Assembly (NCBI GenBank): GCA_964464375.1
Contig: CAYXFU010000009.1
Coordinates: 1 to 64,000 of the forward strand
Length of the DNA: 64,000 nt
Source: CAIOZA01 sp964464375
Lineage (GTDB): Bacteria > Bacteroidota > Ignavibacteria > Kapaibacteriales > UBA2268
Direction: 5' to 3'
The stretch's first letter is position 1, and each line of letters starts with the position of its first letter. Under the pieces are notes generated by a model. It was not told where the DNA came from and made no database searches. It saw only the letters and a list, made by a program, of their open reading frames with translations. The position numbers and the translations under genes are program-made. Below are positions 9,601 to 18,236 of this stretch, piece by piece.

Positions 9601-9954
9601 AGATCCTACCCAAATCACGTTAGTATTATTCGGATCTATCGTTACACAACCAATCGAATAGGATGCTTCATTCTCAAACACAGGTTCGAAATTTAATCCT
9701 CTATTTGTGGTTTTCCAAACACCACCGGATGCAACTGCTAGAAAAAATTCATTATGATTATCTGTATTCACTGCAATATCTGCTATTCTTCCAGATGTAA
9801 CTCCTGGACCTAAAGCTCGGAAACTCAATCCACTGAAAACTGAAGAGTTCATTTTGTCGGGCTTTTCTTCCGCTTTGGGTGGCTCCTTCTTTGAATAGGT
9901 ATTCAAGAAAAGAGAGAAGTTAATAATGATTAGACATATCAAGAATTTTTTCAT
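6688..9954 (-). CDS. Large secreted BNR/sortilin-like beta-propeller protein
   Basis: The 1088-aa product has a signal peptide (residues 1-21) and then many Asp-box repeats (S-x-D-x-G-x-x-W), for example SIDGGKSW near residue 140, STDGGTTW, STDAGKTW and STNKGASW. These build one or two VPS10/sialidase-type propellers up to about residue 740. The last 350 residues hold an Ig-like part (RLLKAPSAPGINRLNWDLR) and a helical tail, with no T9SS sorting motif. Such proteins are often annotated as glycosyl hydrolases, but no sialidase catalytic set is evident, so binding or proteolysis-related roles are equally possible. A TATTTTTG box on the minus strand at 10005-10012 may be part of its promoter. 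Confidence 0.75.
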   Translation of the reverse strand: MKKFLICLIIINFSLFLNTYSKKEPPKAEEKPDKMNSSVFSGLSFRALGPGVTSGRIADIAVNTDNHNEFFLAVASGGVWKTTNRGLNFEPVFENEASYSIGCVTIDPNNTNVIWVGSGENNSQRSVAWGDGVYKSIDGGKSWKNMGLKSSEHIGKIVIDPKNSSNIYVAAQGPLWGPGGDRGLYKSTDGGTTWEQSLKISENTGVTDVCIDPRNSDILYCASYQRRRHVWTLINGGPEAAIHQSTDAGKTWNKLSNGLPSGDIGRIGLAISPVNPDIIFAVIETRADKGGIFCSTNKGASWEKRNKWYSPSAQYYHEIFCDPLNSDIVYFVDTYTRISYDGGRTLSNLSNKFRHVDDHALWIDPSDTKHLLIGGDGGLYETFDRGNAWRYFSNLPVTQNYRVGIDNAEPFYNLYYGTQDNNTWGGPSRTTNSGGITNEDWYLVVGGDGYQARIDPTDPNIVYGQWQYGNLVRYDRKSGEVFYIQPQAQKDEMLRWNWDTPLIISNHSPTRLYIAANKVFKTDDRGNTWKAISGDLSQQIDRNQLEVMGKIWGPDAVAKNASTSLYGNIVALSESPMDENVILVGTDDGLIQISNDGGNNWSKVDKIAGIPETTYVSDIFASQFDSKTIYATFNNHKRADFKPYIVKSNDQGKSWKSISGNLPENGPIWTVYEDFKNPNLLFAGTEYGLFFTIDGGEKWIQLKSGLPTIAIRDMEIQKRENDLCLATFGRGLYILDNYSPLRDVTPEMLDKEIQVFPIKDALMFVEDDSRNKNDQGESFFRAKNPAYGATITYYMKESFKTKKQIRIDEEKKAEKDEKAIIYPKMESLIAEDKEEAPYLLCKITDLDGNTIRLLKAPSAPGINRLNWDLRFPDVSPVNENTDINKNSGFLVLPGKYKAQFAKSINGEISLIGEPVEFTCKLLNNSTISAPSREKLVEFQKKVAKLQNAMNGVSAVIEESRKEIELIRKTLMVSLNIKKEPIMKTTEILRKIDDLNIKMSGNRSIDSRNENRTPSLNDRLYYVLNGMITTNCEPTATQKDAYKLASEELLPIIDSLRIIVDIDITNLKSEIQKIGGPWVPGTIPNFKPE

Positions 9955-10106
9955 CGGTTGCTCCTAATATTTATATATTGATTTATCGATATTTTTTTTA
10001 ACAACAAAAATAAACAAATAAATACTTTGTGAAAAATAGAATAACGTATTAAAAAAATTAATAATATTGTAGTTGTGATTTTTACCATTTTAAAAATAGT
10101 AATTCA

Positions 10107-11825
10107 ATGAAAACTTTTTCGTACAAAATTGATCCTTTGACAAACGAGAATTATCTCGAAGTTTACCTCAAAGGTCAGCAGTTAATGAACAATCCTTTTC
10201 TAAACAAGGGTTTGGCTTTTAGTTATGAAGAAAGAATGAATCTTGGATTGGACGGTTTTTTGCGTGATCAGATTTTAACCGTCGATGAACAAGCAGAAAG
10301 AAGTTATGAAATGTTTTTAAGAAAACATGACGATCTGGAGAAATATATTTTTCTTCAAGGTGTATTAAATCGAAATGAAACTTTATTTTATCACCTGCTT
10401 CATAAAAATCTGAAGGAAATGCTTCCTATTGTTTATACTCCAACAGTAGGCAAAGCATGCCAATTGATGAGTCATATAATAAGGAAGTTTAGAGGTATTT
10501 ATATTACTGAAGAAAATATTCACAATATAGATACCATCTTTCAGCATATTGAACTTCCTGAAATTTATCTTATTGTTGTTACTGACGGTGAGAGAATCCT
10601 TGGCTTGGGCGATTTAGGTTCAGACGGAATGGGAATTCCAGTCGGGAAAATAAATTTATATATTGCCGCAGGGGGATTGAATCCAGGTTGCTGTTTGCCA
10701 ATAACTCTTGATATTGGCACAAATAATCCCGCACTTTTGAATGACCCTCTTTATATCGGAGTAAGAAAGCAAAGACTTGATGGACAGGCATATTATAAAT
10801 TCATTGAAAAATTCGTCTTGGGTATAAGGCGTAATTTCCCTCATGCTCTGCTCCAATGGGAAGACTTCAGTAAAAATAAAGCCTTCGACCTTCTCGAAAG
10901 ATATAATCAAAGAGTGCTTTCATTTAATGATGATATACAGGGAACTGGTGCTACAGCATTAGCCGCTCTTTATTCTGCATTCAAGATAAAGAACACTAAA
11001 TTCAGAGATGAAAAATATGTGATTGTAGGTATGGGACAAGCCGGTTCCGGTGTCTGTTTCAATATACAGAAAGCCATGTTAGAGGAAGGTTTAGATGCTT
11101 ATGAGATTAAAAAGAGAATATTTGCTGTTGACATTCAGGGACTCTTGGTTGATGATATGTCCAATCTTGAGAATCAGATGAAACCTTTCGCCCAGAGAAG
11201 ATCTGATCTTGTGGATTGGAATCTTGATAATCAAAACTTTATCGGGCTTAAGGATGTTATTAAAAATTCTAAAGCTACTGTAGTGATTGGTGTAACAGCC
11301 CAACCAAATCTTTTTGATGGGGAAATACTCAGAATGATGAGTGAAAATACTGAAAGACCTGTTATATTTGCTCTGTCCAATCCAACCTCCAAATCTGAAT
11401 GTACTCCAAAAGATGTTTATGAACATACTAAAGGAAAGGGGCTTATAGCTGCCGGTTCACCCTTTGACCCGGTAGAAGGACAATACGGAACTAGATATGC
11501 ATCTCAGTGCAATAACATGTACATCTTCCCTGGCGTAGGGTTAGGAGCTTTGGTTAGCAAAACACCTTACATTACCTATAAAATGTTCATGGCAGCCAGT
11601 AAGAGATTATCCAGCCTTGTGTCTAATGATGAACTGAGTAAAGGTTTATTATTACCGGAAATGGATAATATCCGAGAGATTTCTGCTCAAATAGCAATTG
11701 CAGTGGCGAAAGAAGCTAGAGATTGCGGCTTAGGAAGATTAGCAACCGATGCGGAAATCGAATTATTTGTCAGAAAATCACAATGGGATGGCAACTATTA
11801 TCATTATCGTTCTGGGAAGAAATAG
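10107..11825 (+). CDS. maeA: NAD-dependent malic enzyme (oxaloacetate-decarboxylating)
   Basis: Oxidatively decarboxylates L-malate to pyruvate and CO2 in the cytoplasm. The 572-aa length and motifs match the SfcA/MaeA type: YTPTVGKACQ with the general-acid Tyr, VTDGERILGLGDLGSDGMGI, the metal-binding acidic residues in EDFSKNKAF and FNDDIQGTGA, and a dinucleotide fold VGMGQAGSG. This is the long eukaryote-like NAD form, not the short or PTA-fused NADP form. It is monocistronic, with a strong intrinsic terminator right after the stop codon at 11846-11873. NAD preference is inferred from the family. Confidence 0.95.
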   Translation: MKTFSYKIDPLTNENYLEVYLKGQQLMNNPFLNKGLAFSYEERMNLGLDGFLRDQILTVDEQAERSYEMFLRKHDDLEKYIFLQGVLNRNETLFYHLLHKNLKEMLPIVYTPTVGKACQLMSHIIRKFRGIYITEENIHNIDTIFQHIELPEIYLIVVTDGERILGLGDLGSDGMGIPVGKINLYIAAGGLNPGCCLPITLDIGTNNPALLNDPLYIGVRKQRLDGQAYYKFIEKFVLGIRRNFPHALLQWEDFSKNKAFDLLERYNQRVLSFNDDIQGTGATALAALYSAFKIKNTKFRDEKYVIVGMGQAGSGVCFNIQKAMLEEGLDAYEIKKRIFAVDIQGLLVDDMSNLENQMKPFAQRRSDLVDWNLDNQNFIGLKDVIKNSKATVVIGVTAQPNLFDGEILRMMSENTERPVIFALSNPTSKSECTPKDVYEHTKGKGLIAAGSPFDPVEGQYGTRYASQCNNMYIFPGVGLGALVSKTPYITYKMFMAASKRLSSLVSNDELSKGLLLPEMDNIREISAQIAIAVAKEARDCGLGRLATDAEIELFVRKSQWDGNYYHYRSGKK

Positions 11826-11845
11826 TTTTTTATGTTATTAACAAC

Positions 11846-11873
11846 AAAAAAGCCGCTATGAAGCGGCTTTTTT
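11846..11873. terminator. Bidirectional intrinsic terminator
   Basis: A perfect 12-bp stem (AAAAAAGCCGCT / AGCGGCTTTTTT) closes a 4-base ATGA loop and has T-runs on both strands. It lies between the convergent malic enzyme and RlpA-like genes and can end both transcripts. Confidence 0.93.
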
Positions 11874-11900
11874 GCAATTTTATATGATGTTGAACTAAAT

Positions 11901-12692
11901 TTAATTCTGAACTAAATCCTTTGGTTTTATATTTACATTTGGATCAAACATACCAACAAAATATCTGTCTTCTGTGTCAAATATATTGCTTTTATATTTA
12001 ACAGTCCTTGTAAACATATAAACCAATTTACCGGGATTCTCTGCCATATATAGACTATAAAGCTCTAAGGCTTCATTAAAATTTGATGTGGATTCAAAAA
12101 TTTTCACAACTGAGGATGAAATACAGATTAATGGTCTGTCAAAAGAATATCCAAAGAAATAAGTATCGTCATTGTTGAGAATATCCAGAAACTCATCCGG
12201 AATCATTCCTTCTATTTTCACTTCAGGTATTCCTACACCATTTATTTCAGTTGCCGAAGCAAAAGATAAATCAATAATTCTCTTCTTTACAAAAGGACCT
12301 CTGTCGTTAACACGAAGAAGAACTGAAGTGTTATTTTCATCATTAGTTACTCTTAGAATTGTTCCAAATGGTACAGTTTTATGAGCAGCTGTTAAATCAT
12401 TCATATTATATCTTTCGCCGCTTGCAGTTTTCCTGTTATGGAATCTTTTGCCATACCAGGATGCCTGTCCAGCCTGATAAAACCTAAAGTAGTGTGCTAT
12501 ATCGTAATCTTCAATGTTATCTGATTTTATGTTTGTTTCTTTTACTTTTCTGAAATTCGCACCGAAACTATCACTATCAGCGTTAACCAAGAATAATGGT
12601 GCTGAAACTATAGCAATAATTCCTATTATAATAAGCAATGGCTTAATCCATGTTTTTCCTAAAATCACTAAAAAACTCCAATTGTAAAACAT
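11901..12692 (-). CDS. rlpA: RlpA-like double-psi beta-barrel protein, membrane-anchored
   Basis: The DPBB domain of RlpA-type septal/peptidoglycan lytic transglycosylases is clear: GQASWYGKRFHNRKTASGE, then AAHKTVPFGTILRVTN, then RVNDRGPFVKKRIIDLS. The catalytic-type Asp of NDRGPF is at residue 130 from the chosen ATG. The start is set at 12692 because the longer frame begins with TTG. Instead of a lipobox there is one hydrophobic segment at about residues 15-36, so the protein is probably anchored in the inner membrane. The last 95 residues are not a recognisable SPOR domain. It shares the terminator at 11846 with malic enzyme. Confidence is in the domain more than in the exact role. Confidence 0.85.
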   Translation of the reverse strand: MFYNWSFLVILGKTWIKPLLIIIGIIAIVSAPLFLVNADSDSFGANFRKVKETNIKSDNIEDYDIAHYFRFYQAGQASWYGKRFHNRKTASGERYNMNDLTAAHKTVPFGTILRVTNDENNTSVLLRVNDRGPFVKKRIIDLSFASATEINGVGIPEVKIEGMIPDEFLDILNNDDTYFFGYSFDRPLICISSSVVKIFESTSNFNEALELYSLYMAENPGKLVYMFTRTVKYKSNIFDTEDRYFVGMFDPNVNIKPKDLVQN

Positions 12693-12912
12693 AATATTTG
12701 GTAATAGACTCAATCACCAATGTCAAGTTAATACACTCCTGATAAAAATACAATTAACTACTTATTAATAAAAATTCATATAAACATTTCAATTTTAATA
12801 GCTTATACTGCTAACAATAGAAATAATGCTAAATTTAGACGATTTGTTTCAATTTATTGTTACTTTTTCTAAAGTGAAAATTTATACTATTTTTGATTAA
12901 TCCCAATATATA

Positions 12913-12944
12913 TTTGGCTTGCTCGATTCAACTAAGTAATTTTG
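12913..12944 (+). promoter_or_regulatory. Bacteroidota-type promoter (TTTG-N20-TAnnTTTG) for the TPR gene
   Basis: TTTG at 12913-12916 and TAATTTTG at 12937-12944 are 20 bases apart, matching the -33/-7 consensus of the Bacteroidota housekeeping sigma factor. The -7 box is 34 bases before the GTG start at 12979. The 15 bases TAATTTTGTAAGATT are identical to those before gyrA. Confidence 0.7.
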
Positions 12945-12978
12945 TAAGATTGATACATTACAAATTTGGAGAATACAA

Positions 12979-14520
12979 GTGAAAAAATACTTATTGATGT
13001 TATTCTGTTTAATATTAGGAGCGTTGTTAGCCCAAGGATTTCAATGTGCTTCACCCGAATATACAACTGCTAAACTTGCGCTAAAAAGAGGTGAATACCC
13101 CAAAGCTGAAGAATATCTGGAAAAGGAAGTAGCTAAAAATTCCCAAAACGCTGAGGCTTGGCTTTATCTTGCCGAAACAAAAATAGCATTAAAAAAGATT
13201 AATGAGGCCTTGACTGCTGTCGATAAAGCTGAAGAGCATTCAAAAAAGGATCCTAAAATCTCTGTACAGGTATCAGCACTCAAAAGAAAGCTGTGGATAG
13301 AAGCATATACAATAAGTATCGATTACTTGCAAAAGTCTTTTGCCGAAAAGCCTGCGAATTTACCAATATACACACTTCATGCTGATTCTGCACTGCAAGC
13401 TATTAATACTGCTATCAGAATCCGTCCTGAAATCTCAGCTTTTCAATCGATTAAAGGACAATGTTTCGATATTTTGGGGGATGCTACTAACAGAGTTAAA
13501 GCATTTGAAACATATTATAAAATGAATCTTTCTGCTATGGAAATTGCGCAGAAAAAGGGTTTTTACATTGGTATGCCAAGAAACTCAATGCTAAAATTAC
13601 TTGATAAACCTACTGAAACTTTCGGAATGAAATTAAAATCAGACGATTCAACTTTAACCGATGTTTTTACTGTTAATGGAAAAGAATTGATTATTTTCTC
13701 CCAGGATCAAAAAGATAAAAACCTGTTAGTTAAAAGTTGGTACTATGATTTGCCTGCATCTTTGCCCGAATTAGAAAGATCACAAGCTTTCGATTTCCAG
13801 ATATCTCCTCCTTTAGTAGATCTTGTTCAGTACTATTTTGATTTAAAGCAGTATGATAAATCTTTGGTCTATCTCAATGGTATTTTAATGATTGATCCAA
13901 TGAATGAAGATGCTAATCGATTCATGGTAACTGTTTACGATGCTATGGGCAAGAAAACTGATGCTGCCAATCGTGTAGCTGAAATGGTACAAAAAGATCC
14001 TAAGAATAAACAATACAGACAGATATATGGCGATATTCTTTCACAGGTTGAAGAATATGACAAAGCAATTATTCAATATGAGGAAGCATTAAAAATTGAT
14101 CCATTGTTTTATGATGTTTTAAGAAACGTCGGAGCTTGTTATAAAAATAAAGCTGTTCTGATCCAGAAGAAACAAATTGATGATATTGAGAAGGATCCTA
14201 CCAAAAAGAAGCAGATTGATATTAATGAATTCAAACCATTACTTCTCAAATCAGCCGAGAATTTTGAAAAATGTAGAAAATCTGTAAAATACATGCAGGA
14301 TTATTTGGTTTTAAACGATCTTGCAGATATTTACTATGCTACCGAGCAACTTGATAAACTAAAAGCGACCGTCGCAGAAATGGAAACACTGGAACCGGTG
14401 ATACCTAAGGAATCACTCGAAAAATACTATTATGCACTAATTAAAATTTTCCAGCAAAGAATTACTGATCCCAAAAAATCAGCTTTGTATGAACAAAAAG
14501 CCAGAGATCTTTCAAACTAA
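12979..14520 (+). CDS. Tetratricopeptide-repeat protein, probable lipoprotein
   Basis: The 513-aa protein starts at GTG after a GGAG ribosome site (TTGGAGAATACAA). The N-terminus MKKYLLMLFCLILGALLAQGFQC looks like an export signal ending in Cys23, though the GFQC lipobox is not standard. TPR units follow in two blocks: about residues 27-110 (KRGEYPKAEEYLEKEVAKN, AEAWLYLAETKIAL) and 290-380 (LKQYDKSLVYLNGILMIDP, VEEYDKAIIQYEEALKIDP). Between them lies a segment without repeats. It probably serves as a periplasmic or outer-membrane scaffold; no partner is identifiable. A DUF3467 gene follows after 15 bases in the same unit. Confidence 0.78.
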   Translation: MKKYLLMLFCLILGALLAQGFQCASPEYTTAKLALKRGEYPKAEEYLEKEVAKNSQNAEAWLYLAETKIALKKINEALTAVDKAEEHSKKDPKISVQVSALKRKLWIEAYTISIDYLQKSFAEKPANLPIYTLHADSALQAINTAIRIRPEISAFQSIKGQCFDILGDATNRVKAFETYYKMNLSAMEIAQKKGFYIGMPRNSMLKLLDKPTETFGMKLKSDDSTLTDVFTVNGKELIIFSQDQKDKNLLVKSWYYDLPASLPELERSQAFDFQISPPLVDLVQYYFDLKQYDKSLVYLNGILMIDPMNEDANRFMVTVYDAMGKKTDAANRVAEMVQKDPKNKQYRQIYGDILSQVEEYDKAIIQYEEALKIDPLFYDVLRNVGACYKNKAVLIQKKQIDDIEKDPTKKKQIDINEFKPLLLKSAENFEKCRKSVKYMQDYLVLNDLADIYYATEQLDKLKATVAEMETLEPVIPKESLEKYYYALIKIFQQRITDPKKSALYEQKARDLSN

Positions 14521-14535
14521 TAAAGTATTAAAAAT

Positions 14536-14859
14536 ATGAGCGACCAAAACAAAGAACAACCAAACCAACAGCAGATCAACATCGAGCTGGGAGAAAAAGA
14601 AGCCGAAGGAATCTATTCCAATTTGGCTATTATTTCTCATTCACCTGCTGAATTCATTCTTGATTTTACGAGAATATTACCTGGTATTCCCAAAGGAAGA
14701 GTGTTATCAAGAATCATAATGACACCTCAGCATGCGAAACTGTTTTTACATGCTATGATGGAAAATCTCGGTAAATTCGAAAGTCAGTATGGGGAAGTTA
14801 TTCTAGACAGACCGGATAACATATTTCCCGGGTTCAATGGTAATCCTAAAATTAACTAA
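14536..14859 (+). CDS. DUF3467 domain protein
   Basis: The small 107-aa cytoplasmic protein is almost entirely the DUF3467 fold: NIELGEKEAEGIYSNLAII, SHSPAEFILDFTRILPG, RVLSRIIMTPQHAKLFLHAM and NLGKFESQYGEI are characteristic. No biochemical function is known for the family. It is co-transcribed with the upstream TPR gene and closed by the terminator at 14874-14916. Confidence 0.88.
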   Translation: MSDQNKEQPNQQQINIELGEKEAEGIYSNLAIISHSPAEFILDFTRILPGIPKGRVLSRIIMTPQHAKLFLHAMMENLGKFESQYGEVILDRPDNIFPGFNGNPKIN

Positions 14860-14873
14860 TCTGTTCTAATTCC

Positions 14874-14916
14874 AAGGCTGTTAAAAATTACTTGTACTTT
14901 TTAACAGCCTTTTTTA
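14874..14916 (+). terminator. Intrinsic terminator after the DUF3467 gene
   Basis: A 14-bp perfect stem (AAGGCTGTTAAAAA / TTTTTAACAGCCTT) with a 10-base loop is followed by a T-run. It lies only 22 bases before the next gene, so it separates the TPR/DUF3467 unit from the arabinose-lipid operon. That operon must then start from a promoter overlapping the hairpin or from readthrough. Confidence 0.88.
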
Positions 14917-14938
14917 TTCTTCTTTAGAAAGGGAGATC

Positions 14939-16519
14939 ATGAGACGCAGGTTCATTGAGTATTTTTCAATTATATTGCCTGCTGTAGTTTATGTTTTTTC
15001 TTTAATGATTTATTACTTCTTTATTCTCCAATCCAATAATGGTATTTTTACTTATCCACTGGATGATTCTTATATTCATCTAACACTAGCTAAAAATCTG
15101 GCAGCTACCGGAATATTAGGGATAAACTTTGGCGAGTTTGCCTTTTTAACTTCATCTCCACTCTGGACTGCTTTTTTAGCCATTTTTAATCTGATTGGAA
15201 TTAAATCTGCTATTCTACCATTTATTTTGAACGTAATTATTGGTTTAATAATCTTATACATTCTGGATGTAGAGCTGAGAAAATTAAAATTTCAAATCAT
15301 GTTCAGAATTGTCATTAGTATTCTATATATAGCATTCATTCCTGCTTTAGTTATAACTTGTTTAGGTATGGAGCACTTTCTCCATTTACTTCTCTCTTTG
15401 ATTTTCTTAATCTTCTATCGCAAATATTTTGAAAATAATGATACAAGAAATAACCTGATATTAGGCTTACTTTCAGCATTACTAATGTCAATACGATACG
15501 AATCTGCATTCATTATTATTCCATTTGTTATTCTAAGCTTACTGAGGAAGAATTTTCAAAAAGCATTTATCATTATTGTCTTTTCCGCCATACCGGTAGT
15601 TCTGTTTGGCTTATTTTCTGAAATAAATGGCTGGTATTTTTTACCAACATCGCTAATGCTTAAAGGTAGTCAGATAGATAATTTCAATTTCAATGAATTT
15701 CTCAAATTCCTTTTTTACTTTCCATTGAAAAAATTATATCTAAATTCGGGAATCACAAGTATTATCTCAAGTCTCCTCATTCTTGGATATTTCCAGTTTA
15801 TTAATAGACAGAATATAAAATCAACAGATTATTACATAACTATTTGTATCATTTCTACATTTTTATTGCATCTGGTGTTTGCTCAGTTAGGATGGTTCTA
15901 TAGGTACGAAGCATATTTAATTGGAATTGGGCTTCTCTGGGTAATTTTGAATTTTGATGTATTTAAGTCAATCAAATCAAAAATGATATTTAAGATTTTG
16001 ATATCTTTGTTCCTCATGATACCCATTATTAACAGATCTTATGAATCACATTCTAATATCATCCAAGCGTCAAATAACATCTTTAGTCAGCAGTATCAGC
16101 TTGCTGGATTCTTTGCAAAATTCTATAAATCAGAACCAATCGCGATACATGATATTGGAGCTATATCATATTATTCTGGGATCAAGGTCATTGATCTATG
16201 GGGTCTTGCAAATAAAGATATTTTTATGCTAAAGAAAAATATTGCTTTCACTGCCGAAAATATAGAAAAAATATTAGAGAAAGAAAATGTCAAAACTGCT
16301 GCAATTTATACTCAATGGTTTCAGCAAGAAAGGGACTTTTATAAAAAATGGCTTAAGGCTGGAAGCTGGACAATCCAAAATAATATTTCGTGTGGAGAGC
16401 CAAGAATTAATTTTTTTGCAAAAGATTCAATAACATATATTAAATTGGTAAGGAATTTGCGTCAATATTCAGTTTTGTTACCAAATGAAATTTATCAAAA
16501 AATAAATATATTACATTAA
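14939..16519 (+). CDS. GT-C membrane glycosyltransferase, AftB/TfpW-like candidate arabinosyltransferase
   Basis: The 526-aa integral membrane protein has about ten to eleven hydrophobic segments and a soluble C-terminal part from about residue 390. The first periplasmic loop carries the GT-C acidic pair in LDDSYIHLTLAKNLAATG (Asp42-Asp43), then INFGEF and TSSPLW (71-76). This pattern recalls polyprenyl-phosphate-sugar-dependent arabinofuranosyltransferases such as AftB. The C-terminal part has DIGAISYYSGIKVIDLWGL, common in this GT-C group. A good ribosome site (AAAGGGAG) precedes the ATG. It heads an operon containing the DprE1/DprE2 pathway, so transfer of D-Araf from the lipid donor is the leading guess; mannose or other sugars cannot be excluded. 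Confidence 0.7.
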   Translation: MRRRFIEYFSIILPAVVYVFSLMIYYFFILQSNNGIFTYPLDDSYIHLTLAKNLAATGILGINFGEFAFLTSSPLWTAFLAIFNLIGIKSAILPFILNVIIGLIILYILDVELRKLKFQIMFRIVISILYIAFIPALVITCLGMEHFLHLLLSLIFLIFYRKYFENNDTRNNLILGLLSALLMSIRYESAFIIIPFVILSLLRKNFQKAFIIIVFSAIPVVLFGLFSEINGWYFLPTSLMLKGSQIDNFNFNEFLKFLFYFPLKKLYLNSGITSIISSLLILGYFQFINRQNIKSTDYYITICIISTFLLHLVFAQLGWFYRYEAYLIGIGLLWVILNFDVFKSIKSKMIFKILISLFLMIPIINRSYESHSNIIQASNNIFSQQYQLAGFFAKFYKSEPIAIHDIGAISYYSGIKVIDLWGLANKDIFMLKKNIAFTAENIEKILEKENVKTAAIYTQWFQQERDFYKKWLKAGSWTIQNNISCGEPRINFFAKDSITYIKLVRNLRQYSVLLPNEIYQKINILH

Positions 16520-16520
16520 A

Positions 16521-18236
16521 ATGCAAACAGGAAATTATGTTTTAGTTCTTCATACCCATTTACCATGGGTTTTGCATCATGGATCCTGGCCTCATGGCGA
16601 GGATTGGCTTACTGAAGCAGCAGCTGAATGTTATATTCCGCTGCTCAATGTCTTCAATGATTTACTCAATCACGGGATACTCCCAAAAGTTACGATTGAT
16701 ATTTCTCCAATTCTTTGTGAGCAATTAGAGCATCCGGACTTTAAAATTATTTTTGATAAATATTGCAATGACAAAATTTTATCAGCCATCAATGACGAGA
16801 GAAACTTCACTGATTGGGGCTACGATCCGCATCATATCTGGTTAGCAAATTACTGGCAGAACTGGTACAGGGACAGACTCAATGATTTCGTGCATAAATA
16901 TGACTCAAGTATCATCAAAGGATTAAAAAAACTCCAGGACGAAGGTGCAATCGAAATCATGACATGTGGTCTAACACATGGATATTTACCATTACTACCT
17001 ACTGATAATAGTGTGGATTTGCAGGTTCATGCGGCGGCTGTAAACTATAAAAAACATTTCGGTAGGGATCCCAAAGGAATTTGGTTGCCTGAGTGCGCCT
17101 ACAGGCCTACATACGACTGGCACTCCATGATTCCGGTTTATCCTTACCATGAGCCAAAACTCAGACCTGGAATCGAACAGATACTATCTAAATACAACAT
17201 TGATTATTTCATAACTGATGAAGATTTACTTAAACGCTCAGGTGCTATAGGTAAGTATCAGGATTTTCCTGATAAAACTTTTTATCCTACATACTCTGAT
17301 CAATTGATTAAAAATCAGCATGATTTTAGCAAATCCCCATTGGAAATCAACCATATCAGTTCAAGTGATAAAGTTGAATACGGCACAGCAATGGCTTTCA
17401 CAAGATACCATGACATATCTATGCAGGTATGGAGCGGATTAGTTGGTTATCCCGGCGAACCCGATTACCTTGATTTTCACAAAAAACATCTTGGCTCGAT
17501 GCTTAGATATTGGAGAGTAACAGATGCTAAATCTGATATGATGTACAAAACTCTATATCATCCTGATTGGACAAAAGATAAAATTGATAAGCAATCCAAT
17601 CATTTTATTCATCACATCGAAAATTCTCTAAATTGGAATAACAGGAGTACTCAAAGATTTGGCACTCTCTGCACACCTTTCGATACAGAATTATTTGGTC
17701 ATTGGTGGTTTGAAGGACCTGAATTTATTAAAGCAGTATTAAAGGGCATTAGTAATTCTCCTTATGTTAAGACAGCAACTTGCAGTGAACAAATCATTAG
17801 AACAAAGCCAACTGAGATCGTTAGTTTACCCGAAGGATCATGGGGGAAGAATAATAATCATGATGTTTGGATGAATGATGATAATAAATGGACTTGGGAA
17901 GTTATTTATAATAATGAAAACAGATTCAAGGAATACCATCAGAAATATGCCACTAGCTCTGACCCAATAATCATTGACATGATGACACAAGCCCTAAGAG
18001 AATTAACTTTGTTAGAATCATCAGACTGGCAATTCCTGATCTTCACCGAGTCAGCAAAAGATTATGCCGAACAAAGATTTTCTTACCACCATTCCGATTT
18101 CAACAAACTTCTTGATTTGTGTGATAAAATGAATGAAACAAAAAATCTTTCAGCAAATGAGCAACAATATTTCGAATCAACCAAACAAAGAAATTGTCCA
18201 TTCCAGGAGCTTAAACTGGATTGGTGGAAACATTAA
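16521..18236 (+). CDS. GH57 1,4-alpha-glucan branching enzyme
   Basis: The 571-aa protein is of glycoside hydrolase family 57. It has the opening VLVLHTHLPWVLHHGSWPHG, the nucleophile region KGIWLPECAYRP (Glu191) and the acid/base region FDTELFGHWWFEGP (Asp388), followed by a helical DUF1957-type C-terminal part. The HTHLPW plus WPHGEDWL start is typical of GH57 branching enzymes rather than amylopullulanases. It acts on alpha-1,4 glucans in the cytoplasm and would complement the GlgA at 2526. Oddly, it sits inside a cell-surface glycan operon, 1 base after the GT-C gene and overlapping the flippase gene by 1 base. Confidence 0.9.
   Translation: MQTGNYVLVLHTHLPWVLHHGSWPHGEDWLTEAAAECYIPLLNVFNDLLNHGILPKVTIDISPILCEQLEHPDFKIIFDKYCNDKILSAINDERNFTDWGYDPHHIWLANYWQNWYRDRLNDFVHKYDSSIIKGLKKLQDEGAIEIMTCGLTHGYLPLLPTDNSVDLQVHAAAVNYKKHFGRDPKGIWLPECAYRPTYDWHSMIPVYPYHEPKLRPGIEQILSKYNIDYFITDEDLLKRSGAIGKYQDFPDKTFYPTYSDQLIKNQHDFSKSPLEINHISSSDKVEYGTAMAFTRYHDISMQVWSGLVGYPGEPDYLDFHKKHLGSMLRYWRVTDAKSDMMYKTLYHPDWTKDKIDKQSNHFIHHIENSLNWNNRSTQRFGTLCTPFDTELFGHWWFEGPEFIKAVLKGISNSPYVKTATCSEQIIRTKPTEIVSLPEGSWGKNNNHDVWMNDDNKWTWEVIYNNENRFKEYHQKYATSSDPIIIDMMTQALRELTLLESSDWQFLIFTESAKDYAEQRFSYHHSDFNKLLDLCDKMNETKNLSANEQQYFESTKQRNCPFQELKLDWWKH

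Noticed and set aside
16521..18236. GH57 alpha-amylase or amylopullulanase
   Set aside because: The HTHLPW opening, length and DUF1957-like C-terminal part fit branching enzymes, and no secretion signal is present.
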